Made by a program: the position numbers and the translations under genes | Assembly (NCBI GenBank): GCA_020442635.1 | Contig: JAGRJR010000028.1 | Location: forward strand, 1-38,412 | Source: Lysobacterales bacterium | Lineage (GTDB): Bacteria > Pseudomonadota > Gammaproteobacteria > Xanthomonadales > Marinicellaceae | Direction: 5' to 3' | DNA length: 38,412 nucleotides | Notes under the pieces: model-generated | Told to the model about the DNA's origin: nothing | The model's input: only the letters and a program-made list of their open reading frames with translations | The model's database searches: none | In this document: in pieces, positions 1 to 8,044 of the stretch | Layout of the letters: every line of letters starts with the position of its first letter | How positions within the stretch are numbered: position 1 is the first letter of the stretch

Positions 1-395
1 ACATTTCTACTTTTTCAACATTCAGTCGAATGACTTCACCCGCCAACAAAGGCAAATTAACAAACTGTCCCACCAATGCTTTTGAATCTGCATTCAGGTA
101 ACGTTGTTCATTTTCCAACCAAATCTTTTTGAACGAATTTTTGTTTAATCTGACAGGCTTTGTATCCAGAACCGCGCCATAATGATTGGCAACCACCCGG
201 TCGTAAACATGATCAGGTAAGTTTAATTCACTGATGACCACCGCTGCATGCTCACCTGGATTGGCCTGATCTGGTGGAATGGCAAAAACGAGTTGAGGTA
301 TTAACGATAATAACAAGACAAGATGCTTGATGCTTGATGCTTGATGCTTGATGCTTGATGCTTGATGCTTGATGCTTGATGCTTGATGCTTCCAT
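1..395 (-). CDS. Secreted protein of unknown function, 5' part; out of frame through a heptanucleotide repeat
   Basis: The gene reads leftward and runs off the window. An ATG at 395 is preceded by a GGAA ribosome site about nine bases upstream. Directly after ATG-G come ten copies of AAGCATC, then a hydrophobic stretch (LVLLLSLIPQLVFA) that looks like a signal peptide with cleavage after VFA. An uninterrupted secreted-type sequence follows to the window edge (IPPDQANPGEHAAVVISELN and onward). Counting bases, the ATG frame joins the signal-peptide frame only when the copy number is a multiple of three. With ten copies the ATG frame enters another frame and stops at 252-254 after 47 codons. No ATG, GTG or TTG lies upstream in the productive frame before a stop at 407-409; a TTG at 316 would give a signal peptide without a charged start. 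I recognise no family in the visible part. The gene is either phase-variable and OFF in this sequence, or the repeat count is off by one. Confidence 0.6.
322..391. repeat. Tandem heptanucleotide repeat, 10 perfect copies of GATGCTT (AAGCATC on the coding strand)
   Basis: Ten uninterrupted identical 7-bp units lie inside the 5' end of a minus-strand gene, between its start codon and its signal peptide. Because 7 is not divisible by 3, each gain or loss of a unit shifts the reading frame. Three units encode the stop-free heptad A-S-S-I-K-H-Q in any frame, so the repeat itself is always translatable and the outcome depends on the frame entered afterwards. This is the architecture of slipped-strand contingency loci. 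Confidence 0.95.
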
Positions 396-514
396 TGAAC
401 TTTTCCTTAAATTAAATTGCAATCTAAATGTACATCATTTTAAATATTGTTTCAATTCAATTTGTATTTAACTTCTATAATGTAATTTATGTTCAAACGC
501 ACTAAATCATTTCT

Positions 515-2566
515 TTAAACCTTGGCCAGTTCTTTGGCTTGCTTTTGCCAGCGAAGGATAATTTTTTTGCAGATGCCCGGTTGGTTCTTGAGTAATTCTT
601 TGGCCATGATTTTGGCTTGTTCAAACAATTGAGCATCTTGTTCTGGATTGGAAAAGCGGAACTCCATACTGCCTTTTTGCCGGGTACCGAGGATTTCACC
701 AGGACCTCGCAGCTTAAGGTCTTGCTGAGCAATTTTAAAACCATCGTTGGTTTCGCGCATGGTTTGCAGGCGGATTTGGGCATTTTCTGTCAATGGTGAT
801 TGGTACATCAAAACACAGTGACTTTGGCGATTGCCACGCCCTACCCGGCCACGTAATTGGTGCAATTGGGATAAACCCAAACGTTCAGCGTTTTCTATCA
901 CCATCAGGCTGGCATTAGGCACATCAACACCGACCTCGATGACCGTAGTGGCAATCAACAATTGAATTTCATTGGCCTTAAAGCGATTCATTATGAGCTG
1001 TTTTTCCTCGCTTTTCAAACGACCATGAATTAAGCCAATTTCCATATCCGGAAACCACTCTTTTAACGCTACAAAAGTATCTTCCGCAGCCTTGGCCCGC
1101 AAATGCTCTGATTCTTCTATCAACGTACACACCCAATAGGCTTGTTCTCCGCGTTCACAGGCATGACGAATGCGATCGGCCAATTGCGGCATTTTTTGGT
1201 TGTCGAGTAACAGGGTGTTGATGACTTTACGGTTGGGCGGCAGTTCATCAATCACCGAAATATCCAGGTTGGCATAGGCTATTTGTGCCAATGTCCGTGG
1301 AATCGGTGTGGCGGTCATGATCAGATTATGCGGCATGTTGTGGTCGGTTTGACCTTTTTGTTTGAGCTTTAAACGTTGGTGAACACCGAAACGATGCTGC
1401 TCATCAATGATCACCAAAGCCAAGTCATGGTATTCGACATCAGCCTGAAATAAAGCATGGGTGCCAATGATGATTCGAGCTTCTTTTGCAATTTGCCCTA
1501 ATATCTCAGCCCGATGCAGCCCTTTGGCTTTACCGGATAAAAATACCAGATTTTCATCGGGAAAATATTCTTTCAACGTGATTAAATGCTGTTCAGCCAA
1601 TATTTCTGTCGGCGCCATCATCACCGACTGTTTACCATGTGACAGTGCGGCCTGCATGGCCAAAGCCGCCACCACTGTCTTACCGCTACCGACATCACCT
1701 TGCACCAATCGCTGCATCGGATGATTTCTTGCCATATCCTCATGAATCTCAGTGACCACCCTGTTTTGTGCATCTGTTAATTGAAAAGGCAATCTCGCCA
1801 ACAGCTTTTTACGTTGTGTATCTTTAATCGGCAAAGCCTCAGCATATAATTGTTCAACCGCGCTTCTGGCCTGATGCATAGCCAAAAAGTGAGCCAGAAT
1901 TTCTTCGATTTTCAAGCGTTGTTGTGCCGGATGCGTTTGATCCAACAGCTTGCTGACATCGGCATCCGGTGGCGGCTGGTGTACAAACAACAAAGCATCA
2001 AATAAAGTCGGCATCTGATGTTTTACCAACCAATCAGCTGGAAGTAACTCCTGTAAATCAAATCCACCTTTTCTTAATAATTCAACCACTTGTGCAGTGG
2101 CCTTTTGTAACAGTTTTTGCGAAATACCTTCAGATTTAGGATAGATAGGAGTGAGTGATTTGGCCAAAGCTGGCTGCTTTTCACCCAAGGAAAACTCTGG
2201 ATGAATAATTTCCATGCCGTACATACCATGCCTAACTTCCCCATAAGCACGTATACGCAAACCGCTGCTCATTTTGATTTTTTGCGAATAATAAAAGTTA
2301 AAAAATTTAAGTTGCATGACCTCCGTGCCATCATCCACCTCACAAACCAGAATCGGCCGACGACCTTGAGTCACATAGGATTTAACGATTTCACCTTCAA
2401 TCTGCGCATAACTGAACCCTATCAGGTCTTCGATGGGCGTGATTTTGGTCTTGTCCTCATAACGCAACGGCAAATGAAACAGCAAATCCATGACGCCATC
2501 AATACCCAACTGCGATAATTTTTCAGCCGTATTCTTGCCAATGCCTTTAAGTTCAGTCAATTCCAT
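515..2566 (-). CDS. recG: ATP-dependent DNA helicase RecG
   Basis: RecG is a branch-migrating helicase that remodels stalled forks, R-loops and recombination intermediates. The protein has 683 residues from the ATG at 2566, close to the 693 of the E. coli enzyme. The order is an N-terminal wedge with helix-hairpin-helix-like and OB regions (roughly residues 1-250), then the helicase core. In the core, Walker A GDVGSGKT is near 290-297, the DEQH box near 388, TATPIPRT follows, and GRVGRGN is in motif VI. The C-terminal region ends with the RecG-typical LKLRGPGEILGTRQKG. The frame can also be opened from a TTG nine bases upstream, but the ATG begins at the conserved MELTELKGIG and has a GGTGG purine stretch before it. 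In E. coli recG lies in the spoT operon; here about 2.5 kb of accessory DNA separates it from spoT-ridA. Confidence 0.97.
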   Translation of the reverse strand: MELTELKGIGKNTAEKLSQLGIDGVMDLLFHLPLRYEDKTKITPIEDLIGFSYAQIEGEIVKSYVTQGRRPILVCEVDDGTEVMQLKFFNFYYSQKIKMSSGLRIRAYGEVRHGMYGMEIIHPEFSLGEKQPALAKSLTPIYPKSEGISQKLLQKATAQVVELLRKGGFDLQELLPADWLVKHQMPTLFDALLFVHQPPPDADVSKLLDQTHPAQQRLKIEEILAHFLAMHQARSAVEQLYAEALPIKDTQRKKLLARLPFQLTDAQNRVVTEIHEDMARNHPMQRLVQGDVGSGKTVVAALAMQAALSHGKQSVMMAPTEILAEQHLITLKEYFPDENLVFLSGKAKGLHRAEILGQIAKEARIIIGTHALFQADVEYHDLALVIIDEQHRFGVHQRLKLKQKGQTDHNMPHNLIMTATPIPRTLAQIAYANLDISVIDELPPNRKVINTLLLDNQKMPQLADRIRHACERGEQAYWVCTLIEESEHLRAKAAEDTFVALKEWFPDMEIGLIHGRLKSEEKQLIMNRFKANEIQLLIATTVIEVGVDVPNASLMVIENAERLGLSQLHQLRGRVGRGNRQSHCVLMYQSPLTENAQIRLQTMRETNDGFKIAQQDLKLRGPGEILGTRQKGSMEFRFSNPEQDAQLFEQAKIMAKELLKNQPGICKKIILRWQKQAKELAKV

Positions 2567-2586
2567 GACCACCAAGTATACTTGCG

Positions 2587-2676
2587 CTATTCACTCACGG
2601 CAATAATCGCATCAACCTCAATCAGAGTACCATTAGATAACCGGGTAATCACTTCAGCAACTACTGTGCAAATAAT
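2587..2676 (-). pseudogene. Decayed 3' end of a RidA-family gene
   Basis: The minus strand reads TVVAEVITRLSNGTLIEVD then AIIAVSE and a TAG stop at 2587. This matches the C-terminus of the intact RidA encoded 2.5 kb away (VARLPKDSLIEIDAIIAVS). Only the last 28 or so codons are preserved and the frame upstream is lost by a stop. It is not a recent duplicate, because the DNA has diverged considerably while the protein match is clear. Its place right behind the recG start suggests the original order was spoT-ridA-recG, with the block between the two ridA tails inserted later. Confidence 0.7.
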
Positions 2677-3230
2677 CACGGTTAAGGACACGGCTGATCT
2701 CATCGCAAGTGAAATGGCAATGCGTGGTAATCCGCATCAATCCAAACAGGCAACTTAGTTAACTAAAAGTCTTATGGACGAGTAAGCGAGGTTTTATCTC
2801 AGCAAAAGAAGCGCTTGCTTTGTACCATCATGCGTGAATTAAAAGGCTTTAAATCCATCGGATTCTCCGCCGTTGGAACCGCTGAGCAACTCAAGGAGTT
2901 TACTAGCAAAACCAAACGCAAATGGACGCTTGGAATCACCCTCAAGCCACAACTGGAATAGCCTAAACCTAACAGTTAAAACCTACTTCGCTATCAGGCG
3001 ATACAGTCTAACTCGGCTTAATTTTGACAAAACACTGAATTCCCAAACAAACCCCGAACCCATCGAACTTTACGCTCAAAGTCTGCCTTGAATTTAATTA
3101 AATTCCACTAAACTTAAGGCTCAATCCTTTGATTAGGCCACCCAGTTTGACACCTAGTTTAATGTTTGTAACAAATTTTTCTCCGCCTCCAATTTTTCTT
3201 AATTTCACTTTCAACTGGCTGACTAAAATA
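2677..3230. other. Gene-free stretch with debris; short ORF at 2830-2961
   Basis: No gene could be supported here. The plus strand holds short protein-like runs that end quickly. One is TVKDTADLIASEMAMRGN just after 2680. Another is a 43-codon ORF at 2830-2961 (MRELKGFKSIGFSAVGTAEQ and on, ending KPQLE). Neither has a convincing ribosome site or a family I recognise, and both look like remains of inserted genes. The AT-rich end near 3090-3230 lies just downstream of the stop of the next minus-strand gene, and no clear intrinsic terminator was found there. Confidence 0.4.
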
Positions 3231-4730
3231 TCAATCATTAGTCTCTTTAATACTGTGATCACCATAATGTGGTTTTGTGGTGGCATAATTAGCCAACAAC
3301 CCTGGTTGTGCATTGGCATTGACGTATCTGTAAAAGGCAAAACCGGTTACTGGCAAGCCTTGGTACTCAACTGGCTGGTTGGTATGAACGTCAACACCTC
3401 TTAATGTTGGGGCGGAATAATTACCTTCAGCAAGGCGAAGCTGCATTTTACCAGTGAAATAACGTGAATCATCTAATTCAAATGCATTAAAATTCGACAC
3501 AAATATATTACCTTTTGAGTAGCTACCTCCCAATAGGCTATGTCCTTTCCACCACTCTTCATCAGTTGTATTAACAAAACTCTGTATTATTAACGATGAA
3601 CTTAAATATAAACGAGTCGCTGGAGGGCAGATAATACCACAACCTATATATGGGTTCATTGAAAAACCTTCCCGATCATGCATACTGTCGGATTGACCAC
3701 CATCCCCACCTACTCCTATCGAATTAGGATAAATACCATATGGGTAAGGAAACCGAAAAGCTGTACTATCATTTTCAGCAAACACAAATGATCCGACATG
3801 TACATCATTATTGATATAAAACCTCAATGTTGGAAAGCTGTAAATCCATTCTGTTACTGCCGCAATTTCAGAAGATACATCAAATTCATTTTCCACTGTG
3901 CTTTTCATTAACAAAGCACTGATGGCCTCATAACCAGTAGGCCACCTGGTCTCATAAACACGCCCCGCATCAATAATTAAACTGGTAGTGTCACCACTTG
4001 ATAAGTCTGGCAAACCATCTTCGGGTCTGGTATGAAAAACAGTTCCCTCTGGATAAAAATTATCAAAATGTAGCACCGGTGTATCAAATGAGAACCCATT
4101 TTCAACATCAATGACTGTTGCTGACCCATGCAAACCACCACTTACTGGAGCAAATACCGTACCATTGTTTAAATCATCACCCCACTGACCGCCAATAGCA
4201 TATTGCTCTAACAAGAACTCACAAGCATTATCCCTAATGCCTTCATGTAAAAAGTTATCATTTTCGACAACAGAGCCCATTTCAAAAACCTCAATTGAAC
4301 CAATTTCCATTCTCTCTAAGCGCTCTTGGATTGTTAAAAGTTCATCTGGGTCCAATTCAAATGTGAGCAACTCCTGGGTTAAAGGCAAGGTATGCCCCAG
4401 AGAAGTACAGGATTTGTCTGAAGTTAACAAAAACACTTTACCAGCTTGTTCAGTTAATGCACCCGTCCATGTATCATTACTTTTTAGAAAAAGATTAAAT
4501 GAAAGCAATCGTGCAGATTCCTTACTTTCTCTTATAGTTACTTTAATGGCCTTATCACCTTGTGTATTATTAATGCTAATGAGCGTATTAAGCCCATTAA
4601 CTACAGTATAAAAGGGAAATAATAGCACCTCACCTTTTTGGTTCTCATTAATATAGACCGAAGAATTAGCAGCAAACACCGTAGCTAATAGAAGACTTAA
4701 TGTAATGGTATAAAGGGATGTTTTTTTCAT
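3231..4730 (-). CDS. Secreted protein of an uncharacterised proteobacterial family (paralogue of the gene at the right edge)
   Basis: The 499-residue protein starts at the ATG at 4730, which has a GGAG site about eight bases upstream; a longer frame to 4766 has no such support. Residues 1-20 form a signal peptide (MKKTSLY, a hydrophobic core, VFA|ANSS). The mature start, with SVYIN and GEVLLFPFYTV followed by NTLISINNT, resembles a family of secreted hypothetical proteins in Xanthomonadales and other Gammaproteobacteria that share a start of the type VYVNP-GQ-LVFPYYTV. That is recalled, not searched. A later region reads EIAAVTEWIYSFPTLRFYINN. The C-terminal stretch (EYQGLPVTGFAFYRYVNANA then QPGLLANY) matches the truncated gene at the right edge of the window. 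Cysteines near SDKSC, NACEF and GCGIICPP could form disulfides. Function is unknown. Confidence 0.8.
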   Translation of the reverse strand: MKKTSLYTITLSLLLATVFAANSSVYINENQKGEVLLFPFYTVVNGLNTLISINNTQGDKAIKVTIRESKESARLLSFNLFLKSNDTWTGALTEQAGKVFLLTSDKSCTSLGHTLPLTQELLTFELDPDELLTIQERLERMEIGSIEVFEMGSVVENDNFLHEGIRDNACEFLLEQYAIGGQWGDDLNNGTVFAPVSGGLHGSATVIDVENGFSFDTPVLHFDNFYPEGTVFHTRPEDGLPDLSSGDTTSLIIDAGRVYETRWPTGYEAISALLMKSTVENEFDVSSEIAAVTEWIYSFPTLRFYINNDVHVGSFVFAENDSTAFRFPYPYGIYPNSIGVGGDGGQSDSMHDREGFSMNPYIGCGIICPPATRLYLSSSLIIQSFVNTTDEEWWKGHSLLGGSYSKGNIFVSNFNAFELDDSRYFTGKMQLRLAEGNYSAPTLRGVDVHTNQPVEYQGLPVTGFAFYRYVNANAQPGLLANYATTKPHYGDHSIKETND

Positions 4731-5094
4731 TACTTTACTCCAGTAAGGTATAAGTATGTGATACATATTACGTAAAACAACAGTTCAACAGTTCAATTAA
4801 ATTACACAATGTAGTGGTACAGTGAAATTGGCCACCGACTTAGAGGTGATATATGTCATATGAAAAGTTTTTGGCTTTGGAACGAAGCTATCTGCCGAAC
4901 TGATTGATGAAAATAATGAATCAGTGGATCGAGCCTTTGATTACAAAAAGTCTTGCGAAGTCGTTTTCTATCCAAAGTATAGACGAAGGCAAATAAGACA
5001 CCTTAATTACAACTTACCAAGCCAATTACTTTGTTCTTGAAAATGAATGCGTCTTCCGACTGAAAATTAAATGAATGACCGCTGCTGCGGCTAA
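4731..5094. other. Gene-free stretch with a possible transposase remnant
   Basis: The segment lies between the start of the secreted-protein gene and the end of ridA. On the plus strand, 4927-5040 reads DRAFDYKKSCEVVFYPKYRR and continues to a TGA. The core SCEVVFYPKYRRR resembles the HxVFxPKYRRK segment near the N-terminus of IS200/IS605 TnpA transposases. There is no start, no catalytic HUH motif and no remaining body, so at best it is a relic. The part adjoining 4731 must hold the promoter of the minus-strand gene. A direct repeat of TTGAACTG is seen there, but no convincing -35/-10 pair. Confidence 0.3.
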
Positions 5095-5475
5095 TTAACT
5101 CACAGCGATGATGGCATCAATCTCTATCAATGAATCTTTGGGCAATCTAGCGACTTGAACAGCGGCTCGTGCGGGGTATGGCTCTTGGATGTATTCGCCC
5201 ATGATTTGATTCAAGGCAACAAAGTTTTCAAGATCTTGTAAAAACACATTAAGTTTGATGGCATTTTGTAGTGATGTACCGGCAGCTTCAGCAATGGCAG
5301 CAAGGTTCTTAAATACCTGATGTGCTTGCGCTTGAAACTCAGCGGGTAGCATTTCACCAGTGGCTGGATTGATGGGAATTTGGCCTGAGGTATATAAGGT
5401 GTTGCCATGAACTATGGCTTGTGAGTAGGTGCCGATTGCCGCAGGGGCTTTTTCAGTGTTAATTATTTTTTTCAT
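5095..5475 (-). CDS. ridA: RidA-family 2-iminobutanoate/2-iminopropanoate deaminase
   Basis: RidA hydrolyses reactive enamine/imine intermediates released by PLP enzymes such as threonine dehydratase, protecting other PLP enzymes from damage. The 126-residue length is standard. Family signatures are TEKAPAAIGTYSQAI at the N-terminus, TSGQIPINPATGE, and PYPARAAVQVARLPKDSLIE near the C-terminus. The last includes the arginine that binds the substrate carboxylate. The start overlaps the end of spoT by 17 bases, so the two are translationally linked in rpoZ-spoT-ridA. A spoT-ridA neighbourhood is familiar in gammaproteobacteria. A decayed second copy of its 3' end lies next to recG. Confidence 0.95.
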   Translation of the reverse strand: MKKIINTEKAPAAIGTYSQAIVHGNTLYTSGQIPINPATGEMLPAEFQAQAHQVFKNLAAIAEAAGTSLQNAIKLNVFLQDLENFVALNQIMGEYIQEPYPARAAVQVARLPKDSLIEIDAIIAVS

Positions 5476-7639
5476 GATAAACTCGTTCTATATCCAATAC
5501 TTCTTTATGACTGCGTAATTGATCCATTAGATTTTGCATATGGCGGATGTTCTCCACTTGAACAGTGAATTTCAGCTCAGAAAACCCAGCATCTTTATCT
5601 TTTTGGTCAATGGTGACAATATTCACTTCTTCACCAGCTATGACTGAAGCCAAATTAGCCAATACACCCGTCCGATTCACCACATTGACCTGTAACATGG
5701 TTCGAAAAACACCAGTAGTGTTCACATTCCATCGACAATAAACCTTACGTTCAGGAGCACTTTTCAAGGTTTCATAAAGATTTATGCAACCACTGCGATG
5801 AATCACTACACCTTTTGACGGACTTAAATAACCAGTAATGTCATCACCCGGTATAGGCATACAACAATTAGGGTAATTAACAATGGACCCCTCAGTACCA
5901 TCAATATCAAGCGACTCTTTGGGTTGATATTCTTTATCCAACTTTCTTTGTTTCATTAACGGCATCAGTTTTTTCGCCGCAATTGATGGCAACAATTCAC
6001 CATAAGCGAATGCTTTTAGCAACTCATCCATGCTATTTAACTGATAATGTTTAAGCACCCGACCAATCATCTTAGGATCCAACTTTTCAAAACTGTAGCC
6101 ATAAGTATCAAGTGCGCGGTCTAACATCCGATGGCCGAGTACCAGGGCATCTTCATCCTTGATGTCCTTGAGTTCTTTGCGAATAGCAGTGCGTGCCTTA
6201 CTGGTTACCACGATGCGTAACCATTCAGCACTCACCGTGATTCCTTTAGTAGTTTTAATAGAAACAGTATCACCTGTATCCAATACTTGTGACAGTGTAG
6301 CCGAATTACTGTTTACAGTGGCACTTTCTGCATGGGCACCCACCGAAGTGTGAATCGAAAAGGCAAAATCCAATACGGTAGATTTGATAGGCAATTGTAC
6401 AATATCGCCTTTTGGGGTAAACACATAAATCTCATCATTACCCAAATCCCCTTTGAGGGTTTCATAAAACTCCAAGGAACTGGCCGAATCTTTTTGTAAT
6501 TTTAACAATGAGTTTAGCCAACTGCGTGCTTTGGTTAAAGACTTGGTTTGTTGGGCATTTTTATGCTTGTAAAGCCAATGTGCTGCCACCCCAGCTTCAG
6601 AAACTTGATCCATTTCTTCTGTACGGATCTGCACTTCCAACTTCATGCCAAAAGGACCAGTTACCACCGAATGGATCGATTGATAACCATTCAGTTTGGG
6701 CACGGCGATGTAATCTTTGAAACCATTTTCATTGGGCGGATATAGATTATGAATCACGCCCAGGGCGAGGTAACACTGAGGTAGCTCCTTGACCACGATT
6801 CTAACCCCAAACAAGTCATGAATTTCTTCAATATCCACTTGTTTGGATTTGATTTTTTTATATGTGCTGTATGGAGATTTTTGGCGACCCGTCACCTCTG
6901 CGGGCATGCCTGATTCAAGCAGTGCCTTTTCGATGTTTTTGCGGATTTTCTCTACAGCTTTTTTGCGGTTACCTGAAATTTTTACTGAAGCATCATATAT
7001 CGTTTTGTACTGATTGGGATGCAACGCTTTAAAGGCATGATCTTCCAATTCATGCTGGATGCTTTTTAAACCCATACGTTCTGCAATCGGCGCATAAACA
7101 TCCAGGGTTTCCCGTGAAATTCTTCTTTGTCCATTGGTGCTCATGGCTGCAATGGTTCGCATGTTATGTAAACGATCTGACAATTTAATGATGATGACCC
7201 GAATGTCATTGGCCATGGCAAACAACATTTTGACAAAGGTTTCTGCCTGCGCTTCTTTCAGGTTGCGAAATTTAAGTTTATCCAACTTGGTAACCGCTTC
7301 AACCAAATTGGCAATGTCCTGATTAAACTGTTCACATAGATCCGCATAAGTCACTTCAGTGTCTTCTATGGTGTCATGCAATATACCCGCGATCAAGGTA
7401 TCTATATCTACCCGCAATTCTGCCAGTATCGTACCGACAGTAATGGGGTGCGTGATGTAGGGTTCTCCCGATTTACGAATTTGCTTTTCATGGGCAGCCG
7501 CACCATAATGAACCGCTTTTCTTAATTCGGCCTTTTCTTCGGGTTTGAGGTAGGTGTTGGTTTTTTCTTTGAGCAGTTTGAAAGCGGCTTGTACCGCCTT
7601 GTGGCTCATGGTTTTGGATGTGAATGACAACTCACTCAC
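5459..7639 (-). CDS. spoT: Bifunctional (p)ppGpp synthetase/hydrolase SpoT
   Basis: This is the Rel/SpoT long protein (726 residues) controlling the stringent response. The N-terminal HD hydrolase domain is intact, with HxxxHP-type residues early and HDTIEDT at about 88-94, so ppGpp breakdown should be active. The synthetase domain follows (SPYSTYKKIKSK, DLFGVRIVV, NGYQSIHSVV, VQIRTEEMD). Next come a TGS domain beginning near DEIYVFTPKGDIVQLP and a C-terminal ACT domain (VNRTGVLANLASVIAGEEVN). The start is a GTG with AAAGG about nine bases upstream; an ATG eleven codons in is the alternative. It lies 39 bases behind rpoZ and overlaps ridA, as in the classic rpoZ-spoT operon. I cannot judge synthetase strength from sequence alone. 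Confidence 0.96.
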   Translation of the reverse strand: MSELSFTSKTMSHKAVQAAFKLLKEKTNTYLKPEEKAELRKAVHYGAAAHEKQIRKSGEPYITHPITVGTILAELRVDIDTLIAGILHDTIEDTEVTYADLCEQFNQDIANLVEAVTKLDKLKFRNLKEAQAETFVKMLFAMANDIRVIIIKLSDRLHNMRTIAAMSTNGQRRISRETLDVYAPIAERMGLKSIQHELEDHAFKALHPNQYKTIYDASVKISGNRKKAVEKIRKNIEKALLESGMPAEVTGRQKSPYSTYKKIKSKQVDIEEIHDLFGVRIVVKELPQCYLALGVIHNLYPPNENGFKDYIAVPKLNGYQSIHSVVTGPFGMKLEVQIRTEEMDQVSEAGVAAHWLYKHKNAQQTKSLTKARSWLNSLLKLQKDSASSLEFYETLKGDLGNDEIYVFTPKGDIVQLPIKSTVLDFAFSIHTSVGAHAESATVNSNSATLSQVLDTGDTVSIKTTKGITVSAEWLRIVVTSKARTAIRKELKDIKDEDALVLGHRMLDRALDTYGYSFEKLDPKMIGRVLKHYQLNSMDELLKAFAYGELLPSIAAKKLMPLMKQRKLDKEYQPKESLDIDGTEGSIVNYPNCCMPIPGDDITGYLSPSKGVVIHRSGCINLYETLKSAPERKVYCRWNVNTTGVFRTMLQVNVVNRTGVLANLASVIAGEEVNIVTIDQKDKDAGFSELKFTVQVENIRHMQNLMDQLRSHKEVLDIERVYHEKNN

Positions 7640-7678
7640 ATCCAGTACCTTTTACAATAATCTTGGAAGGATAAAGCG

Positions 7679-7957
7679 CTACTCTGCGTCTTCATTGTCT
7701 TGAGTTTCGGCTGCAGCATTCCATGCTTCCAACTCTCTGGCGCGTTTGGCTTCCAGTTCTAATTCAGCCAAAACTTCATCATTGATCTTTTCATCAGCAA
7801 TTTCACGCAAAGCCAAAACTGTTGGTTTATCGTTTTCTTCTTCAACCATAGGCTCTTGTCCATTGGCGATCAAACGTGCACGTTTGGCAGCCATCAACAC
7901 CAAATCAAAACGATTAGGTACTTTTTCCAAACAATCTTCTACTGTGACTCGTGCCAT
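7679..7957 (-). CDS. rpoZ: RNA polymerase omega subunit
   Basis: The small RNA polymerase subunit supports beta-prime folding and forms part of the ppGpp site. Its 92 residues match the family. [20 protein letters not shown] is the near-invariant start, followed by [11 protein letters not shown] and [10 protein letters not shown]. The acidic tail is typical. It is the first gene of rpoZ-spoT-ridA. In E. coli gmk precedes rpoZ, but here the next gene upstream is the M48 protease and gmk is not in the window. Confidence 0.96.
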   Translation of the reverse strand: MARVTVEDCLEKVPNRFDLVLMAAKRARLIANGQEPMVEEENDKPTVLALREIADEKINDEVLAELELEAKRARELEAWNAAAETQDNEDAE

Positions 7958-7988
7958 AATATTTCCACTTATTTAAAGCTAATCGCGC

Positions 7989-8017
7989 ATTGTAATCAAA
8001 AACCAACCATAATTCAA
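7989..8017 (-). promoter_or_regulatory. Sigma-70 promoter for rpoZ-spoT-ridA
   Basis: On the minus strand, TTGAAT (8012-8017) and TACAAT (7989-7994) are separated by exactly 17 bases. The predicted start near 7982 gives a leader of about 25 nt before rpoZ. This is a near-consensus pair in the only gap upstream of the operon. Confidence 0.6.
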
Positions 8018-8044
8018 AATAAAATGCAGACGTAAACCTTATTA

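Noticed and set aside
2955..3020. GTCTAAC and ACCTAAC motifs resembling integron attC core sites
   Set aside because: The paired GTTRRRY core is missing in the right order on either strand, and no integrase or cassette series is present.
3098..3340. Minus-strand 80-codon frame at the end of the secreted-protein gene
   Set aside because: It overlaps the last 110 bases of a well-supported gene in another frame and has no ribosome site or recognisable sequence.
5040..5094. CCGC-TGCT-GCGG hairpin as a ridA terminator
   Set aside because: It is a four-base stem with no T run on the minus strand.
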